Source: an uncultured Collinsella sp. (lineage in GTDB: Bacteria > Actinomycetota > Coriobacteriia > Coriobacteriales > Coriobacteriaceae). Taken from it: a stretch of 64,000 nucleotides of DNA. Under the pieces are notes generated by a model, which saw nothing but the letters and a program-made list of their open reading frames with translations, searched no databases and was not told the origin of the DNA. Each line of letters starts with the position of its first letter. The stretch's first letter is position 1. Both the position numbers and the translations under genes were made by a program. Below are positions 40,537 through 49,957 of this stretch, one piece after another. The stretch is from contig CABUQI010000001.1 of NCBI GenBank assembly GCA_902493545.1, positions 11,590 to 75,589 on the forward strand. Reading direction: 5' to 3'.

Positions 40537-41421
40537 CTATTTCAGTTCGTCGATATCGATATGCTCAATGCTCTTGAGCGGCTGGCCAAAGATAAAACTG
40601 CCCGCCACCGCAAATTCGGCAATGTTATCGGACGTCGTTGCAAAACGATGCTGCGGCTCGGCAGCGTCGCCCGCCAGCTGCTCGCGGCGCGTGAGAATAT
40701 CGGTCAGCTCGCGCGTGGTCTCCTCGGCGGAACTCACCACGCGCACTCCGGGACCCAGCGCATGGCGAATAGGCCCCACGAGCAGCGGGAAATGCGTGCA
40801 GCCGAGCACCACGGTATCGATGCCGTGGTCGCGCAGCGGTTCAACCGTGGCGCCGACCAGCGCGCGTACGGCAGGCGTATCAAAGATGTCCTCGTTCTCG
40901 AGCCACTGCTCTTGCAGATGCGCGCCCGAGGCGAGCTCGTGCTCAACGACCTCGACAAAGCTCGAAGCAGGGCAGCCGTATACGTCGACGCCGGCATCCA
41001 GGTCCTGAATGGCACGCGTGTAAGCGCCTGAGCGAATGGTGAGGTTGGTGGCGAGCACGCCCACCCGGCGCGTGCGGGTGCTGTTGATTGCCGCGCGTGC
41101 GCCCGGTGCGATCACACCGATGACGGGGACGTCGAGCACCTGCTGGGCCAAGCGCAAGGCCGCAGCGGTCGCCGTATTGCAGGCGATGACCATGATCTTG
41201 ACGTCGTGCTTCGACAGCCAACGGCCCGCCTGCAGTGCAAATGTGCGCACCTCGTCCTCGGTGCGGGTGCCGTAGGGGCAGCGCTTGGTGTCGCCAAAGT
41301 AGTAGACGGACTCGTGCGGCAACGCCGTTGCGATGGCGCGTGCAACCGTCAGACCGCCCAGACCAGAATCGAACACGCCAATCGGGCGCGTGTCGCCTGC
41401 CGGATTCTCGATATCGGACAT
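40537..41421 (-). CDS. murI: Glutamate racemase
   Basis: About 294 residues; makes D-glutamate for peptidoglycan. Motifs: IGVFDSGLGGLTVAR, VIACNTATAAALR (first catalytic Cys) and VVLGCTHFPLL (second Cys). The start at 41421 (MSDIEN) has GAGG only 2 bases away; the frame is open to a GTG at 41475, so the start is uncertain. Its neighbours murE and a HAD phosphatase form a wall-related group. Confidence 0.93.
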   Translation of the reverse strand: MSDIENPAGDTRPIGVFDSGLGGLTVARAIATALPHESVYYFGDTKRCPYGTRTEDEVRTFALQAGRWLSKHDVKIMVIACNTATAAALRLAQQVLDVPVIGVIAPGARAAINSTRTRRVGVLATNLTIRSGAYTRAIQDLDAGVDVYGCPASSFVEVVEHELASGAHLQEQWLENEDIFDTPAVRALVGATVEPLRDHGIDTVVLGCTHFPLLVGPIRHALGPGVRVVSSAEETTRELTDILTRREQLAGDAAEPQHRFATTSDNIAEFAVAGSFIFGQPLKSIEHIDIDELK

Positions 41422-41474
41422 TACCTCACCAGATTCTCTCTCGAAAAGATATGGCTCAGCGCGATAGGACCGCA

Positions 41475-42386
41475 CTACGAACGGGCCGCGACGAGCAGCT
41501 CTGCCGTTGCCGCCCAGCCATCGACAATCTTGCCGCGCGTGACGTAGGCGTTATCGCAAACATCCAGGAACTCGGGCGCGCCGGCGCTGGTCAAACCGTT
41601 CTCGACCAGGCAGAACGTGCCCACGTGGTCAGCCATGTAGAAGTCGGACTCGGAATCGCCGAGCGCCAGCGTCTCCTCGCGCTCGATACCCAGGTGCTCG
41701 CAGAAACGTGCGATGGCAACGCCCTTGTTGAGACCGGCGGGATTGATGTTAAACGCGCGGCCATCCTCGACGCGTTCGAGCTCGAGCGTCGTCGGTTTGG
41801 ACAGATGGGTCAGATGGCCGTTGCAGGCCCAGACCAGGCCGCAGCCGGCCTCGTCAAGAATGGCCTGGACCTCGTCGTCGGGCACATCGCCGCGCATGCC
41901 GACGGTGACCTCGCGGTACTTGTAGCCAGTCGACATGTCGTTGTGGTACTCGATCTTATGCGGCCAGCGGGCGAGAATCTTCTCGCACACGCCGGTCTGC
42001 TCGATCACCTGATGCGGCGTGAGGCCGCAGGCGGGGTCGTAGGGCATATCGCCGGTCAGATACTCCCAATCGTTGGCCTTGAGATTGTACATGACCAGGC
42101 CGCCCATCTCGCCGATGTAGGAGTTGAGGCCGAGCACGCGCGCATCCTCGTGGATCATAGTGCGGTTGCGACCCGAGGTGGGGACCACCTGGATGCCGGC
42201 ACGGGCAAGTGCCACGACAGCCTCGACGAGCTTGGTCGAGGGGTTGCCGTCGTTGTCGCGCAGCACGCACGAGCCGGGCGCAAGCATGGTGGCGTCCAGG
42301 TCGGTAAAGACATAGTTGACCTTTGCGAGACGCTCGCGCATCTCGCCCGAAAGCTCGGCGACGGTCGGCAGGGTATTGTGGGACAT
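41475..42386 (-). CDS. HAD superfamily hydrolase (Cof-type)
   Basis: A 303-residue HAD phosphatase with a C2 cap: FTDLDATML is the nucleophile motif I, with D in place of the second Asp partner changed to T/M context (usual DxDGTL), TSGRNR motif II, and LALGDSESDFYMADH motif IV with the two acidic residues; NINPAGLNKGVAIARFC is the typical Cof segment. Motif I reads DLDATM rather than DLDGTL. Substrate unknown; members act on sugar phosphates. The start at 42386 has GGAGTGA upstream. Located between murE and murI. Confidence 0.85.
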   Translation of the reverse strand: MSHNTLPTVAELSGEMRERLAKVNYVFTDLDATMLAPGSCVLRDNDGNPSTKLVEAVVALARAGIQVVPTSGRNRTMIHEDARVLGLNSYIGEMGGLVMYNLKANDWEYLTGDMPYDPACGLTPHQVIEQTGVCEKILARWPHKIEYHNDMSTGYKYREVTVGMRGDVPDDEVQAILDEAGCGLVWACNGHLTHLSKPTTLELERVEDGRAFNINPAGLNKGVAIARFCEHLGIEREETLALGDSESDFYMADHVGTFCLVENGLTSAGAPEFLDVCDNAYVTRGKIVDGWAATAELLVAARS

Positions 42387-42420
42387 GGTCACTCCATTTA
42401 CGTAGAAGGGGCTTCTGGTC

Positions 42421-43938
42421 TTAGGCGTCGTACGCCGCAAGGGTGCGCTTGAGAATCGAACCGTCGCGCTCACAAGACTCGGGTCCGTTCTTGCGCAGCA
42501 TACGCTCTTCTTCGCCCTTACCGGTCACGATGACCACGGCAGGACGGACGGTTTCGCGCACGGCAGTCTCGATAGCGGCAACGCGATCAGTCACGATTTG
42601 CCAGTTATCATTTCCCTGCGCTTGAACGTTGCGCGCGATCTCGGCGCAGATATCCTCGACGTCCTCGGGGCCGGGGTCATCCTCGGTAATCACGATTCGG
42701 TCGGCATACTTGCCAGCAGCGATACCCATTGTGGTGCGTCGATCGACACCCTTACCGCCCGTAGCGCCAAATACAACCGCCAGCTCGCGCTCGGGATAGT
42801 TCTCGCGCAAGTCACGCAGAAGCGTCTCGAGGCTCATGCCGTTATGTGCAAAATCGACGATGCCCAGGATTTTGCCCGATACGGACGGATAGAGCTCCAT
42901 GCGGCCGGGAACGAAGACGCCCTCAAAGCCATGGACGATACCCTCTTCAGAAATGCCCAGGGCCTCGGCGCAGGCAATAGCGGCAAGCGCGTTGGACACA
43001 TTGAACTTAACCGGCGTGGGAATCACAATGTCGCGCGTAAAGCGGGGCGTGCGCACCGTTGCCACCACGCCGCAGTCGCCATTACGAATCGCCAGCGCAA
43101 ACACGTCGGCACGCTCGTCGGTCAAGGAGAACGTCACCGTACGTTCGCAACGAGATGCCGCCTCGAGCACACGATCGACCTTATCCATATCGAGATTGAC
43201 CACGGCAAAACGGCTCTGCGAGAAGATTTTGAGCTTGCTGGCAAAGTAATCCTCGAGCGTCGGATGCTCAATCGGCGAAATGTGATCCTCGCCGATATTG
43301 GTAAAGGCGCCGACTTCAAAGGCGATCTTGCCCGTGCGCTCGTATTTGAGGCCCTGGCTCGATGCCTCCATAACCAGCCACGGGGCACCCGCCTCCGCAG
43401 CATGCGCGATGCGAGACTGCAGCAGGAAGGATTCGGGGGTTGTCAGCTTGGAAGGGCCTGCCTCGATGCCGTCGTCGAACTCAATGCCCGTATTAAGAGC
43501 GGGCCGATGACAGCCCGTAAGCTTGGCCTCGTTGGCGAGAATGCCTCGCAGATAAAAGCTACAGGTCGACTTGCCCTTGGTGCCTGTAAAGGCGCAGACC
43601 TTCACCTTACCCGACGGGTGCCCATAAAAGGCATCTGCCACCACGGCGAGCGTGCGACGAATATCACTCACAATCACCGCGGGAACATCAACATCGTAAT
43701 CGACCTCGGAAACGTAGGCCACGGCGCCATCGGCGATTGCCGAAAGCAGGTACTCGCGCTTAAACGCACGGCCCTTGCAGACAAACAACGTGCCTGGACG
43801 CACCTGGCGCGAGTCATCAGTCGCAAACTCAATACGCTGGTCGCACGAATCGCTCGGTCTGGAAACAACAAGGTCATCTTCCTCGAGCAACTCTATATAG
43901 CGCATCAGAGTTAGCTTCTCTTGTGTCGGACTCGACAT
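42421..43938 (-). CDS. murE: UDP-N-acetylmuramyl-tripeptide synthetase (MurE)
   Basis: A 505-residue Mur ligase that adds the third amino acid to UDP-MurNAc-L-Ala-D-Glu. ATP loop FTGTKGKSTCSF (about 118-129), the carbamylated-lysine region and GATGGKGVDRR are present. The DAP-specific DNPR motif is replaced by EDDPGPED, so the substrate is probably not meso-diaminopimelate; Collinsella walls are reported to have ornithine. The start at 43938 (MSSPTQEK) has GAGAGG 7 bases upstream; an in-frame extension to 44106 is not supported. Confidence 0.9.
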   Translation of the reverse strand: MSSPTQEKLTLMRYIELLEEDDLVVSRPSDSCDQRIEFATDDSRQVRPGTLFVCKGRAFKREYLLSAIADGAVAYVSEVDYDVDVPAVIVSDIRRTLAVVADAFYGHPSGKVKVCAFTGTKGKSTCSFYLRGILANEAKLTGCHRPALNTGIEFDDGIEAGPSKLTTPESFLLQSRIAHAAEAGAPWLVMEASSQGLKYERTGKIAFEVGAFTNIGEDHISPIEHPTLEDYFASKLKIFSQSRFAVVNLDMDKVDRVLEAASRCERTVTFSLTDERADVFALAIRNGDCGVVATVRTPRFTRDIVIPTPVKFNVSNALAAIACAEALGISEEGIVHGFEGVFVPGRMELYPSVSGKILGIVDFAHNGMSLETLLRDLRENYPERELAVVFGATGGKGVDRRTTMGIAAGKYADRIVITEDDPGPEDVEDICAEIARNVQAQGNDNWQIVTDRVAAIETAVRETVRPAVVIVTGKGEEERMLRKNGPESCERDGSILKRTLAAYDA

Positions 43939-44222
43939 ACAAAGACCTCTCTCGCTAAATTCAGCCTTAAAGGGCAAAAGACGTCCCGCGGCAGAAACGA
44001 TGAAACATTCTGTATTATCAACCATCCTAATATGCCACCTGACCTTGCGCGCATTGCAGCCTTCTAAAAAATTGCATGGACTGTGCTGTGGGCCAATAAA
44101 TGACAACAGTGTCCACCCCGTGTAAAAACAGGGAAATCTGGGTGCTATTCTTTATCCAAATGTCTTGATGTGCCTCATTGACTCACAATGCCGACCCATC
44201 ATGCCCAAGCAAAGGATTCCAG

Positions 44223-46271
44223 ATGAAACGACACTTCGAACGTCGCCACCGCTCGGCACATGTCCAGTTGACCCGGCGCATCGTCTGCGCCTTCGTGACG
44301 GTCGTTGTGGCCCTTGCCACCATCATCGGCGCGAGCGGCTGTTCGTCCTCCCAGAACGCCTCGAGCACCTACACACTCGTCGAGAATGGCAAGTTCACCG
44401 TCGCAAGTGACTTGGCCACACCCCCGTTTGAATACGTCAACGATTCCGGCGAAGACCAGGGCTTTACCTATGAACTCATGGGCATGATCGCGGACGAGCT
44501 CGGTCTGGAGCTCAACTACTTGCCGGCGCAAAAGTTCGACGGCATTATCCCCATGGTCAAACAGGGTGTAAAGACCGATGTCGGCGCATGTAACATCACG
44601 ATTACCGACGAGCGCAAGGAAGAGGTCGACTTCACCGACCCCTATATCGACTCCAACCAGGGCGTCGCAGTTGCAAAGAATACTGGATGCGACACGGTCG
44701 ACAGCCTCAACGCACCGGGCGTCAAAATTGCCGTGCAGTCGGGCACCACATCCGAGGAGTGGGCAATCGAGAACCTGCCGCAGGCAACCACCGTCAACTT
44801 TGACGACTGGACGGCAGCCTTCACCGCCGTCATGAGTAGTCAGTGCCAGGCGGTCGTATGCGATCTTCCCGTTGAGCAGTGGATGGTTTCGAACTCCTTT
44901 ACCGGTATGGAGATCATCAAAGAGGTTCCGACGGGCGAGCAGTTTGGCATTGCCGTCTCTAAAGACAACCCCGAGCTGACACAGGCCATCAACGATGCCC
45001 TTGCCAAGATCAAGAGCTCCGGCGCCTATGACAAACTGTACGAGAAGTGGTTTGGCATGGCACCCACGAGCGGGTCCGATAACGAGGATGCCTCGAGCTC
45101 AGAGGACGCGACGGGCGCTTCACTCGCCGTCACCTCGGCGACCGCCAAGTCAAACGAAGACGGCGGCAACGGCGTGCTCGGCGGCATCGCAACCCGCCTG
45201 ACCTGGGAAGCGACAACGGGTAGCGACGAGGGCGACGTTTCGCAAATTGAGCTTGAGCTGCCCGAAGGCGGGTCATTTGAAAGCACCGATGTTAAGGTCA
45301 CGCTGCTCGACGGACTGAACCAGACGGGTGTCAAGGCATCGTGCTCGCTGGACGGCTCAAAGCTCGTCATCAAGTTCGCCGATCCCGTCGCTGCCGGCTC
45401 GCAGATTCGCGTTGTCGTCCCCGACGTCGTATTCCCGAGCAACGCGGGTGCCTATGCCGTCACCGGCAGCTATGTCACCGACGGCGACAAGCGAGATCTT
45501 CCCGAGAGCCCCACCATCAGCGTCTCGGAGAGCACCATGGTGCAAGAAATCGTCGCCTGGCTCGATGCCCAGCCTTGGGTTGCCGCATGGAACTCCAACC
45601 CGTTTTTGGGCATGTTCTGCAAGCCGCAGATTATCGTCACCTCAATCGCCTCGCTCTTTAAGGGCTGGGGCATAGCACTTGCCGTGACCGCCATCGGTTT
45701 TCCGCTCGCCATCCCCATCGGCTTGCTGTTTGCCTTTATGAAAATCAGTCATAGTCGTATGCTGCGCGGCATCGCCGTGACATACATCAACGTCCTGCGC
45801 GGAACCCCGCTCTTCCTGCAGATCTACATTGCGTTCTTTGGGTTCCCTATGATCGGTCTCAACGTGCCCAATCTGCCGCTCGGCGTTGGCGTGCTCGCCA
45901 TCAACTGTTCGGCCTATCTTGCCGAGATTTTCCGTGCCGGCATCGAGAGCGTACCGCATGGTCAAGCGGAAGCTGCCTACTCGCTTGGCATGACTTGGTC
46001 CCAAGTTATGTCGCGCATCGTGGTCCCGCAGGCTGTACGTTACGTTATACCGACTATGACCAGCGAGTTCGTTATGCTGTACAAGGACACGTCGCTGCTT
46101 TCGAGCGTTGGCGTCATGGAGCTCATGCTGTTCTCCAAAAACCTCACGGCCACCACGGGCAACATTACGCCTTACATTTGCGCCGCACTTTACTATCTGG
46201 TCGTGACGATTCCGCTCATCCACATCGTCACCAAGGTGGAGCACCGTCTCGCCGAGCGCAGCAAGCGCTAA
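44223..46271 (+). CDS. Fused amino-acid ABC transporter: substrate-binding protein plus permease
   Basis: A 682-residue one-piece importer. A lipoprotein signal (lipobox IGASGC, Cys about 41) leads to a family 3 binding protein (VASDLATPPFEYVND ... YDKLYEKWFG, about 55-280). Then comes an inserted, mostly beta domain of about 150 residues (about 300-440; ITRLTWEATTG-like, VVVPDVVFPSNAGAYAVTG) that is not recognised. The C-terminal third is a permease with the EAA loop (EIFRAGIESVPHGQAEAA). The ATPase is not adjacent. AAAGGA lies 6 bases before the start. Polar amino acids are the likely cargo. Confidence 0.9.
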   Translation: MKRHFERRHRSAHVQLTRRIVCAFVTVVVALATIIGASGCSSSQNASSTYTLVENGKFTVASDLATPPFEYVNDSGEDQGFTYELMGMIADELGLELNYLPAQKFDGIIPMVKQGVKTDVGACNITITDERKEEVDFTDPYIDSNQGVAVAKNTGCDTVDSLNAPGVKIAVQSGTTSEEWAIENLPQATTVNFDDWTAAFTAVMSSQCQAVVCDLPVEQWMVSNSFTGMEIIKEVPTGEQFGIAVSKDNPELTQAINDALAKIKSSGAYDKLYEKWFGMAPTSGSDNEDASSSEDATGASLAVTSATAKSNEDGGNGVLGGIATRLTWEATTGSDEGDVSQIELELPEGGSFESTDVKVTLLDGLNQTGVKASCSLDGSKLVIKFADPVAAGSQIRVVVPDVVFPSNAGAYAVTGSYVTDGDKRDLPESPTISVSESTMVQEIVAWLDAQPWVAAWNSNPFLGMFCKPQIIVTSIASLFKGWGIALAVTAIGFPLAIPIGLLFAFMKISHSRMLRGIAVTYINVLRGTPLFLQIYIAFFGFPMIGLNVPNLPLGVGVLAINCSAYLAEIFRAGIESVPHGQAEAAYSLGMTWSQVMSRIVVPQAVRYVIPTMTSEFVMLYKDTSLLSSVGVMELMLFSKNLTATTGNITPYICAALYYLVVTIPLIHIVTKVEHRLAERSKR

Positions 46272-46291
46272 CCGCTCATACATAGCGTTCA

Positions 46292-46338
46292 CAACCACGA
46301 CCCGCCGCTTCATCTGAAGATCGGGCCGTGGTTTTTTC
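46292..46338 (+). terminator. Terminator after the fused ABC gene
   Basis: accacg-a-cccg pairs with cggg-c-cgtggt and a six-T run follows. Confidence 0.85.
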
Positions 46339-46409
46339 GGTTCGCTCGGCGCTTATGCCCTATCACGAAACAAAAGATTGGCATGATAGTAAAGATTATT
46401 TGACATCAG

Positions 46410-46430
46410 CTGCCGCAATCCTTGCGGCAG
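46410..46430 (+). other. Perfect hairpin in the asnB leader
   Basis: ctgccgcaa-tcc-ttgcggcag, 9 bp with a 3-base loop, 33 bases before the asnB start and 7 bases after a TTGACA. It could be a regulator site or a leader hairpin. Confidence 0.55.
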
Positions 46431-46462
46431 TACACCTGAGCCGTCAGCAGAAAGGATCTTGC

Positions 46463-48331
46463 ATGTGCGGTTTTGTCGGTTTTACCGGTACAGATGAACA
46501 GAGTGAGCTGGTTCTCACGGCCATGATGAATCGCATCATCCACCGTGGTCCCGATATGGGCGGCCAGCATATCGTTGACAACGTTGCCCTTGGCTTCCGT
46601 CGTCTTTCGATTCTCGATCTTTCCGAAGCTGGAGCTCAGCCCATGTCGAGCGACGACGGCAAGGTCACGATTGTCTTCAACGGAGAGATCTACAACTTCC
46701 AGGAGCTTCGCGCCGAGCTGGAGGCAGCCGGCTACGCCTTCCACTGCAACGCCGATACCGAGGTCCTGGTACACGGTTACGAGGAGTGGGGCGAGGACCT
46801 GGTCAACCGCCTACGCGGCATGTACGCGTTCGTGATCCACGACCAGAACAAGAACAAGCTCTTTGGCGCTCGTGACATCTTTGGTATCAAGCCGTTTTAT
46901 TACTACCAGGCATCCGATGGCTCGCTGCTGTTTGGCTCCGAGATCAAGAGCTTCCTGGACCATCCCAAGTTTGAGAAGGCTGTCAACCACGACGCGCTGC
47001 GCCCCTACCTGACGCTGCAATTCCCCGCCACGGAGGAGACCTTCTTTAGGGGCGTGTTCAAGCTTGCCCCGGCGCATTGCTTTACATATGACCTGACGAC
47101 CAACACCATGGACATCAAGCGTTACTGGAGCTGTGACTTCACCGACGACAACTCCAAGACCTTCGAGGAGTACGTGGACGAGTGCGACAAGGTCGTGCAC
47201 GAAAGCGTCGCTGCACACCGAATCGCCGATGTTAAGGTGGGCTCGTTCCTTTCTGGCGGCGTGGACTCCAGCTACATTGCCGCCTGTCTCATGCCCGACA
47301 CCACGTATTCTGTCGGCTTCGATTACAAGAACTTCAACGAGACCAACTACGCTGCCGAGCTTTCCGACAAGCTGGGCATCAAGAACGTGCGTAAGATGAT
47401 TACCGCCGACGAGTTCTTCGATGCACTGCCCGATATCCAGTATCACATGGACGAGCCGCAATCGAACCTGTCCAGCGTGCCGCTGTACTATCTGGCGCAG
47501 ATGGCTTCCGAGGAGGTCACCGTCGTCCTTTCGGGCGAGGGTGCCGACGAGCTGTTTGCCGGCTACGAGTGGTACGAGGACACCCCCGAGATGCGCTCCT
47601 TTAAGAAGCGCGTGCCGCTCGGCGTACGTCGCGCCCTGGGCTCGCTCGTTCAGCATCTCCCCTACTTTAAGGGCCACAACTTCCTGACGAAATGCGCCGA
47701 GGTTCCCGAGCGCTGGTATGTGGGTCAGGCAAAGGTGTTCGATCCCTCCGAGGTCGACGAGGTGCTCAAGCCCGCTTATGACACTGGCAAGAACGCCGCG
47801 GAGATGTGCGCCGAGTACTACAAGCAAGTTCCCAACTGCTGCGAGCTTTCCAAGAAACAGTATCTGGATATGAACATGTGGCTACCGGGCGATATCCTGC
47901 TCAAGGCAGACAAGATGTGCATGGCGCATTCTCTGGAGCTTCGCGTCCCGTTCCTGGACAAGAAGGTCATGGAGTTTGCCGAGCACATTCCCGCCAACTA
48001 CCGTGTTAACGAAGAAGGCTGCAAGCTCGTTCTGCGTCACGCTGCCAACCGCACGCTGCCCGACGAGTGGGCAACGCGCAAGAAGGTGGGCTTCCCCGTA
48101 CCGGTCAAGTTCTGGCTGCGCGAGCAAAAGTACTACGACTACGTAAAGGAATACTTCACCGCACCGTGGGCTGCCGATTTCTTTGACACCGATGCGCTCA
48201 TGAAACTGCTTGACGATCACTTTGAGGGTCGCGCGCTCAACCAGCGCAAGATCTATACCACGTTGACGTTCCTCATCTGGTACAAGCGCTTCTTTATCGA
48301 CGAGGACAAGGGCGCCGAAGTCGCCGCGTAA
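46463..48331 (+). CDS. asnB: Asparagine synthetase (glutamine-hydrolysing)
   Basis: A 622-residue AsnB. Starting at ATG 46463 makes Cys2 the N-terminal nucleophile of the glutaminase domain (MCGFVGFTG; NRIIHRGPD, NGEIYNFQELR). The synthetase half shows the PPi loop FLSGGVDSSYIA (about 255) and LSGEGADELFAGYEWY. AAAGGA lies 6 bases upstream. An in-frame opening 45 codons earlier would destroy the Cys2 arrangement. It follows an amino-acid importer gene but has its own leader. Confidence 0.97.
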   Translation: MCGFVGFTGTDEQSELVLTAMMNRIIHRGPDMGGQHIVDNVALGFRRLSILDLSEAGAQPMSSDDGKVTIVFNGEIYNFQELRAELEAAGYAFHCNADTEVLVHGYEEWGEDLVNRLRGMYAFVIHDQNKNKLFGARDIFGIKPFYYYQASDGSLLFGSEIKSFLDHPKFEKAVNHDALRPYLTLQFPATEETFFRGVFKLAPAHCFTYDLTTNTMDIKRYWSCDFTDDNSKTFEEYVDECDKVVHESVAAHRIADVKVGSFLSGGVDSSYIAACLMPDTTYSVGFDYKNFNETNYAAELSDKLGIKNVRKMITADEFFDALPDIQYHMDEPQSNLSSVPLYYLAQMASEEVTVVLSGEGADELFAGYEWYEDTPEMRSFKKRVPLGVRRALGSLVQHLPYFKGHNFLTKCAEVPERWYVGQAKVFDPSEVDEVLKPAYDTGKNAAEMCAEYYKQVPNCCELSKKQYLDMNMWLPGDILLKADKMCMAHSLELRVPFLDKKVMEFAEHIPANYRVNEEGCKLVLRHAANRTLPDEWATRKKVGFPVPVKFWLREQKYYDYVKEYFTAPWAADFFDTDALMKLLDDHFEGRALNQRKIYTTLTFLIWYKRFFIDEDKGAEVAA

Positions 48332-48372
48332 GTTTCGTTATGAATTAGCGGTGAACAGCACGGGGTTTCCGC

Positions 48373-48378
48373 TATACT
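48373..48378 (+). promoter_or_regulatory. -10 box of tRNA-Val
   Basis: TATACT, 10 bases before the tRNA; no good -35 can be named. Confidence 0.45.
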
Positions 48379-48388
48379 CAATCCCTGC

Positions 48389-48464
48389 GGGCGATTGGCG
48401 CAACGGTTAGCGCAGGTGCTTTACACGCACAAGGCTGGGGGTTCGAATCCCTCATCGCCCACCA
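48389..48464 (+). tRNA. tRNA-Val (TAC)
   Basis: A 76-base cloverleaf with CCA encoded; acceptor GGGCGAT / ATCGCCC, anticodon loop TTTACAC, T-arm GGGGGTTCGAATCCCTC. Confidence 0.95.
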
Positions 48465-48472
48465 CTTGATTG

Positions 48473-48507
48473 AAAAGGCTCCCAGCGATGGGGGCCTTTC
48501 CTTTTTG
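48473..48507 (+). terminator. Terminator of tRNA-Val
   Basis: AAAGGC-tccc pairs with ggg-GCCTTT and CCTTTTTGG follows. Confidence 0.6.
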
Positions 48508-48511
48508 GGCC

Positions 48512-48600
48512 CAGTGCAGAGGGATTCGAACCCGCAAGGGTGCGGAGCTGAGGAAACGCGTAAGCGTTTTCCAGCGCAGCACGCGAGGAGCGAAGCGCGC
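48512..48600 (-). pseudogene. tRNA-like remnant and hairpins after argD
   Basis: Read on the minus strand, GCGGGTTCGAATCCCTCTGC looks like the T-arm of a tRNA, preceded by GC-rich hairpins (ggaaacgc-gta-agcgttttcc). No full cloverleaf or anticodon arm can be drawn, so it looks like a decayed tRNA 3' end. Confidence 0.4.
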
Positions 48601-48604
48601 TGTG

Positions 48605-49888
48605 TTAGGCCAAAACGTCCGACAAAATCTCGATCAGGCTGTCCACGTCGGCTTCCTCGCAGACAAGCGGCGGCAGGAAACGCAGCGTGTGGGCACCAGT
48701 AGCGTTAATCACGGCGCCGGCGGCCAGCGCGCGGGCAACAATATCATGCGCATCGCCCGCAGCGTCATCCAGATCGCAGCCGAGCATTAAGCCGCGACCG
48801 CGTACCTCGGTAACGTGCGGAAGCTTGGCCAGCGCCTGCTCCATATAAGCACCCACCTTGGCGGCATGCTCAGCGTAGTCGCCGCGCACAAGCGCGGAGA
48901 GCGTCGCGGCGCACGCCGCGACAGCCAAGCAACTACCGCCAAAGGTCGAGCCGTGGTCGCCCGGCTTAAACACGTCGGCGATCTCCTTCTTTGCCACCAC
49001 GGCACCCATGGGCACGCCATCGGCAATCCCCTTGGCAAGGCTCATAATGTCGGGCTCCACGCCATAGGTCTGGAATGCAAACGGCTTGCCGGAGCGGAAG
49101 ATGCCACACTGGACCTCGTCGGCGATAAGAACGGCACCCACCTCGTGTGCCAAGTCGCGCGCTGCCGCCATAAACTCCTCGGTCATGGGGTGCACACCGC
49201 TCTCGCCCTGAATCGGCTCGAGCATGACGGCGCAAATCTCGCTTCCCAGCTGCTTAAAGATTGCACGCAGCTCATCGACATCGTTGGGTGTGCAGGCCAC
49301 AAAGCCGCCCGGCAGCGGGCGGAAGCTATCCTGCAGCCAATCCTGCATGGTGGCGGCAATGGTCTCGAGCGTACGGCCGTGGAAGCCGCCGCGCATGCAT
49401 ACGATGGTGTTGCCGCCGTTACCAGCACGCTTGGCGTACAGACGCGCGAGCTTCATCGAGCCCTCGTTGGCTTCAGCACCAGAATTGGCAAAGAACGTCT
49501 CCCACACCTGCTCGCCCGCCGTCGGAGCGCCGAGCGCAGCGGCCGTGGTCTCATCGCCGGCGGCAATGGCATCGGCCAGAACGCACGCACCATCTACGTC
49601 GTCGTTGGCAAGCTTGGACAGCAGCGCCGCGACCTGTCCACGCTGCTCGATGTAGAAGTAGTTAGACACGTGCAGAAGCTTTTTGGTCTGCGCCTCGAGC
49701 GCCGAGAGCACTGCAGGATTACCGTGGCCTAGGCTACACACGCCAATGCCAGCAAGAAAGTCGAGATACTCACGACCATCGTCACCGGTGAGCTTCATAC
49801 CGTGGCCTTCGACAAACTCTACCGGCGAGCGACCAAAGGTATGCATAACGTAATGGGATTCGAGCGATTGTTGAGTTGCAAGTGACAT
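48605..49888 (-). CDS. argD: Acetylornithine aminotransferase
   Basis: A 427-residue PLP-dependent class III aminotransferase (usually about 400). N-acetylglutamate semialdehyde to N-acetylornithine. FFANSGAEANEGSMKLAR, MRGGFHGRTLETI, LIADEVQCGIFRSG and the lysine segment SLAKGIADGVPMGAV are present. An insert near residues 85-125 (DDVDGACVLADAIAAGDET) makes it slightly long. Last gene of argCJBD. Confidence 0.95.
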   Translation of the reverse strand: MSLATQQSLESHYVMHTFGRSPVEFVEGHGMKLTGDDGREYLDFLAGIGVCSLGHGNPAVLSALEAQTKKLLHVSNYFYIEQRGQVAALLSKLANDDVDGACVLADAIAAGDETTAAALGAPTAGEQVWETFFANSGAEANEGSMKLARLYAKRAGNGGNTIVCMRGGFHGRTLETIAATMQDWLQDSFRPLPGGFVACTPNDVDELRAIFKQLGSEICAVMLEPIQGESGVHPMTEEFMAAARDLAHEVGAVLIADEVQCGIFRSGKPFAFQTYGVEPDIMSLAKGIADGVPMGAVVAKKEIADVFKPGDHGSTFGGSCLAVAACAATLSALVRGDYAEHAAKVGAYMEQALAKLPHVTEVRGRGLMLGCDLDDAAGDAHDIVARALAAGAVINATGAHTLRFLPPLVCEEADVDSLIEILSDVLA

Positions 49889-49957
49889 GGGATGCCTTTC
49901 GTTGGGCGCCGTACGGCGCAGGGCTATGAGTGCAGGGACGCGACGACCGTGGGTCAG

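Noticed and set aside
44066..44106. murE start at 44106
   Set aside because: The added residues show no Mur family likeness and there is no ribosome-binding site; 43938 has one.
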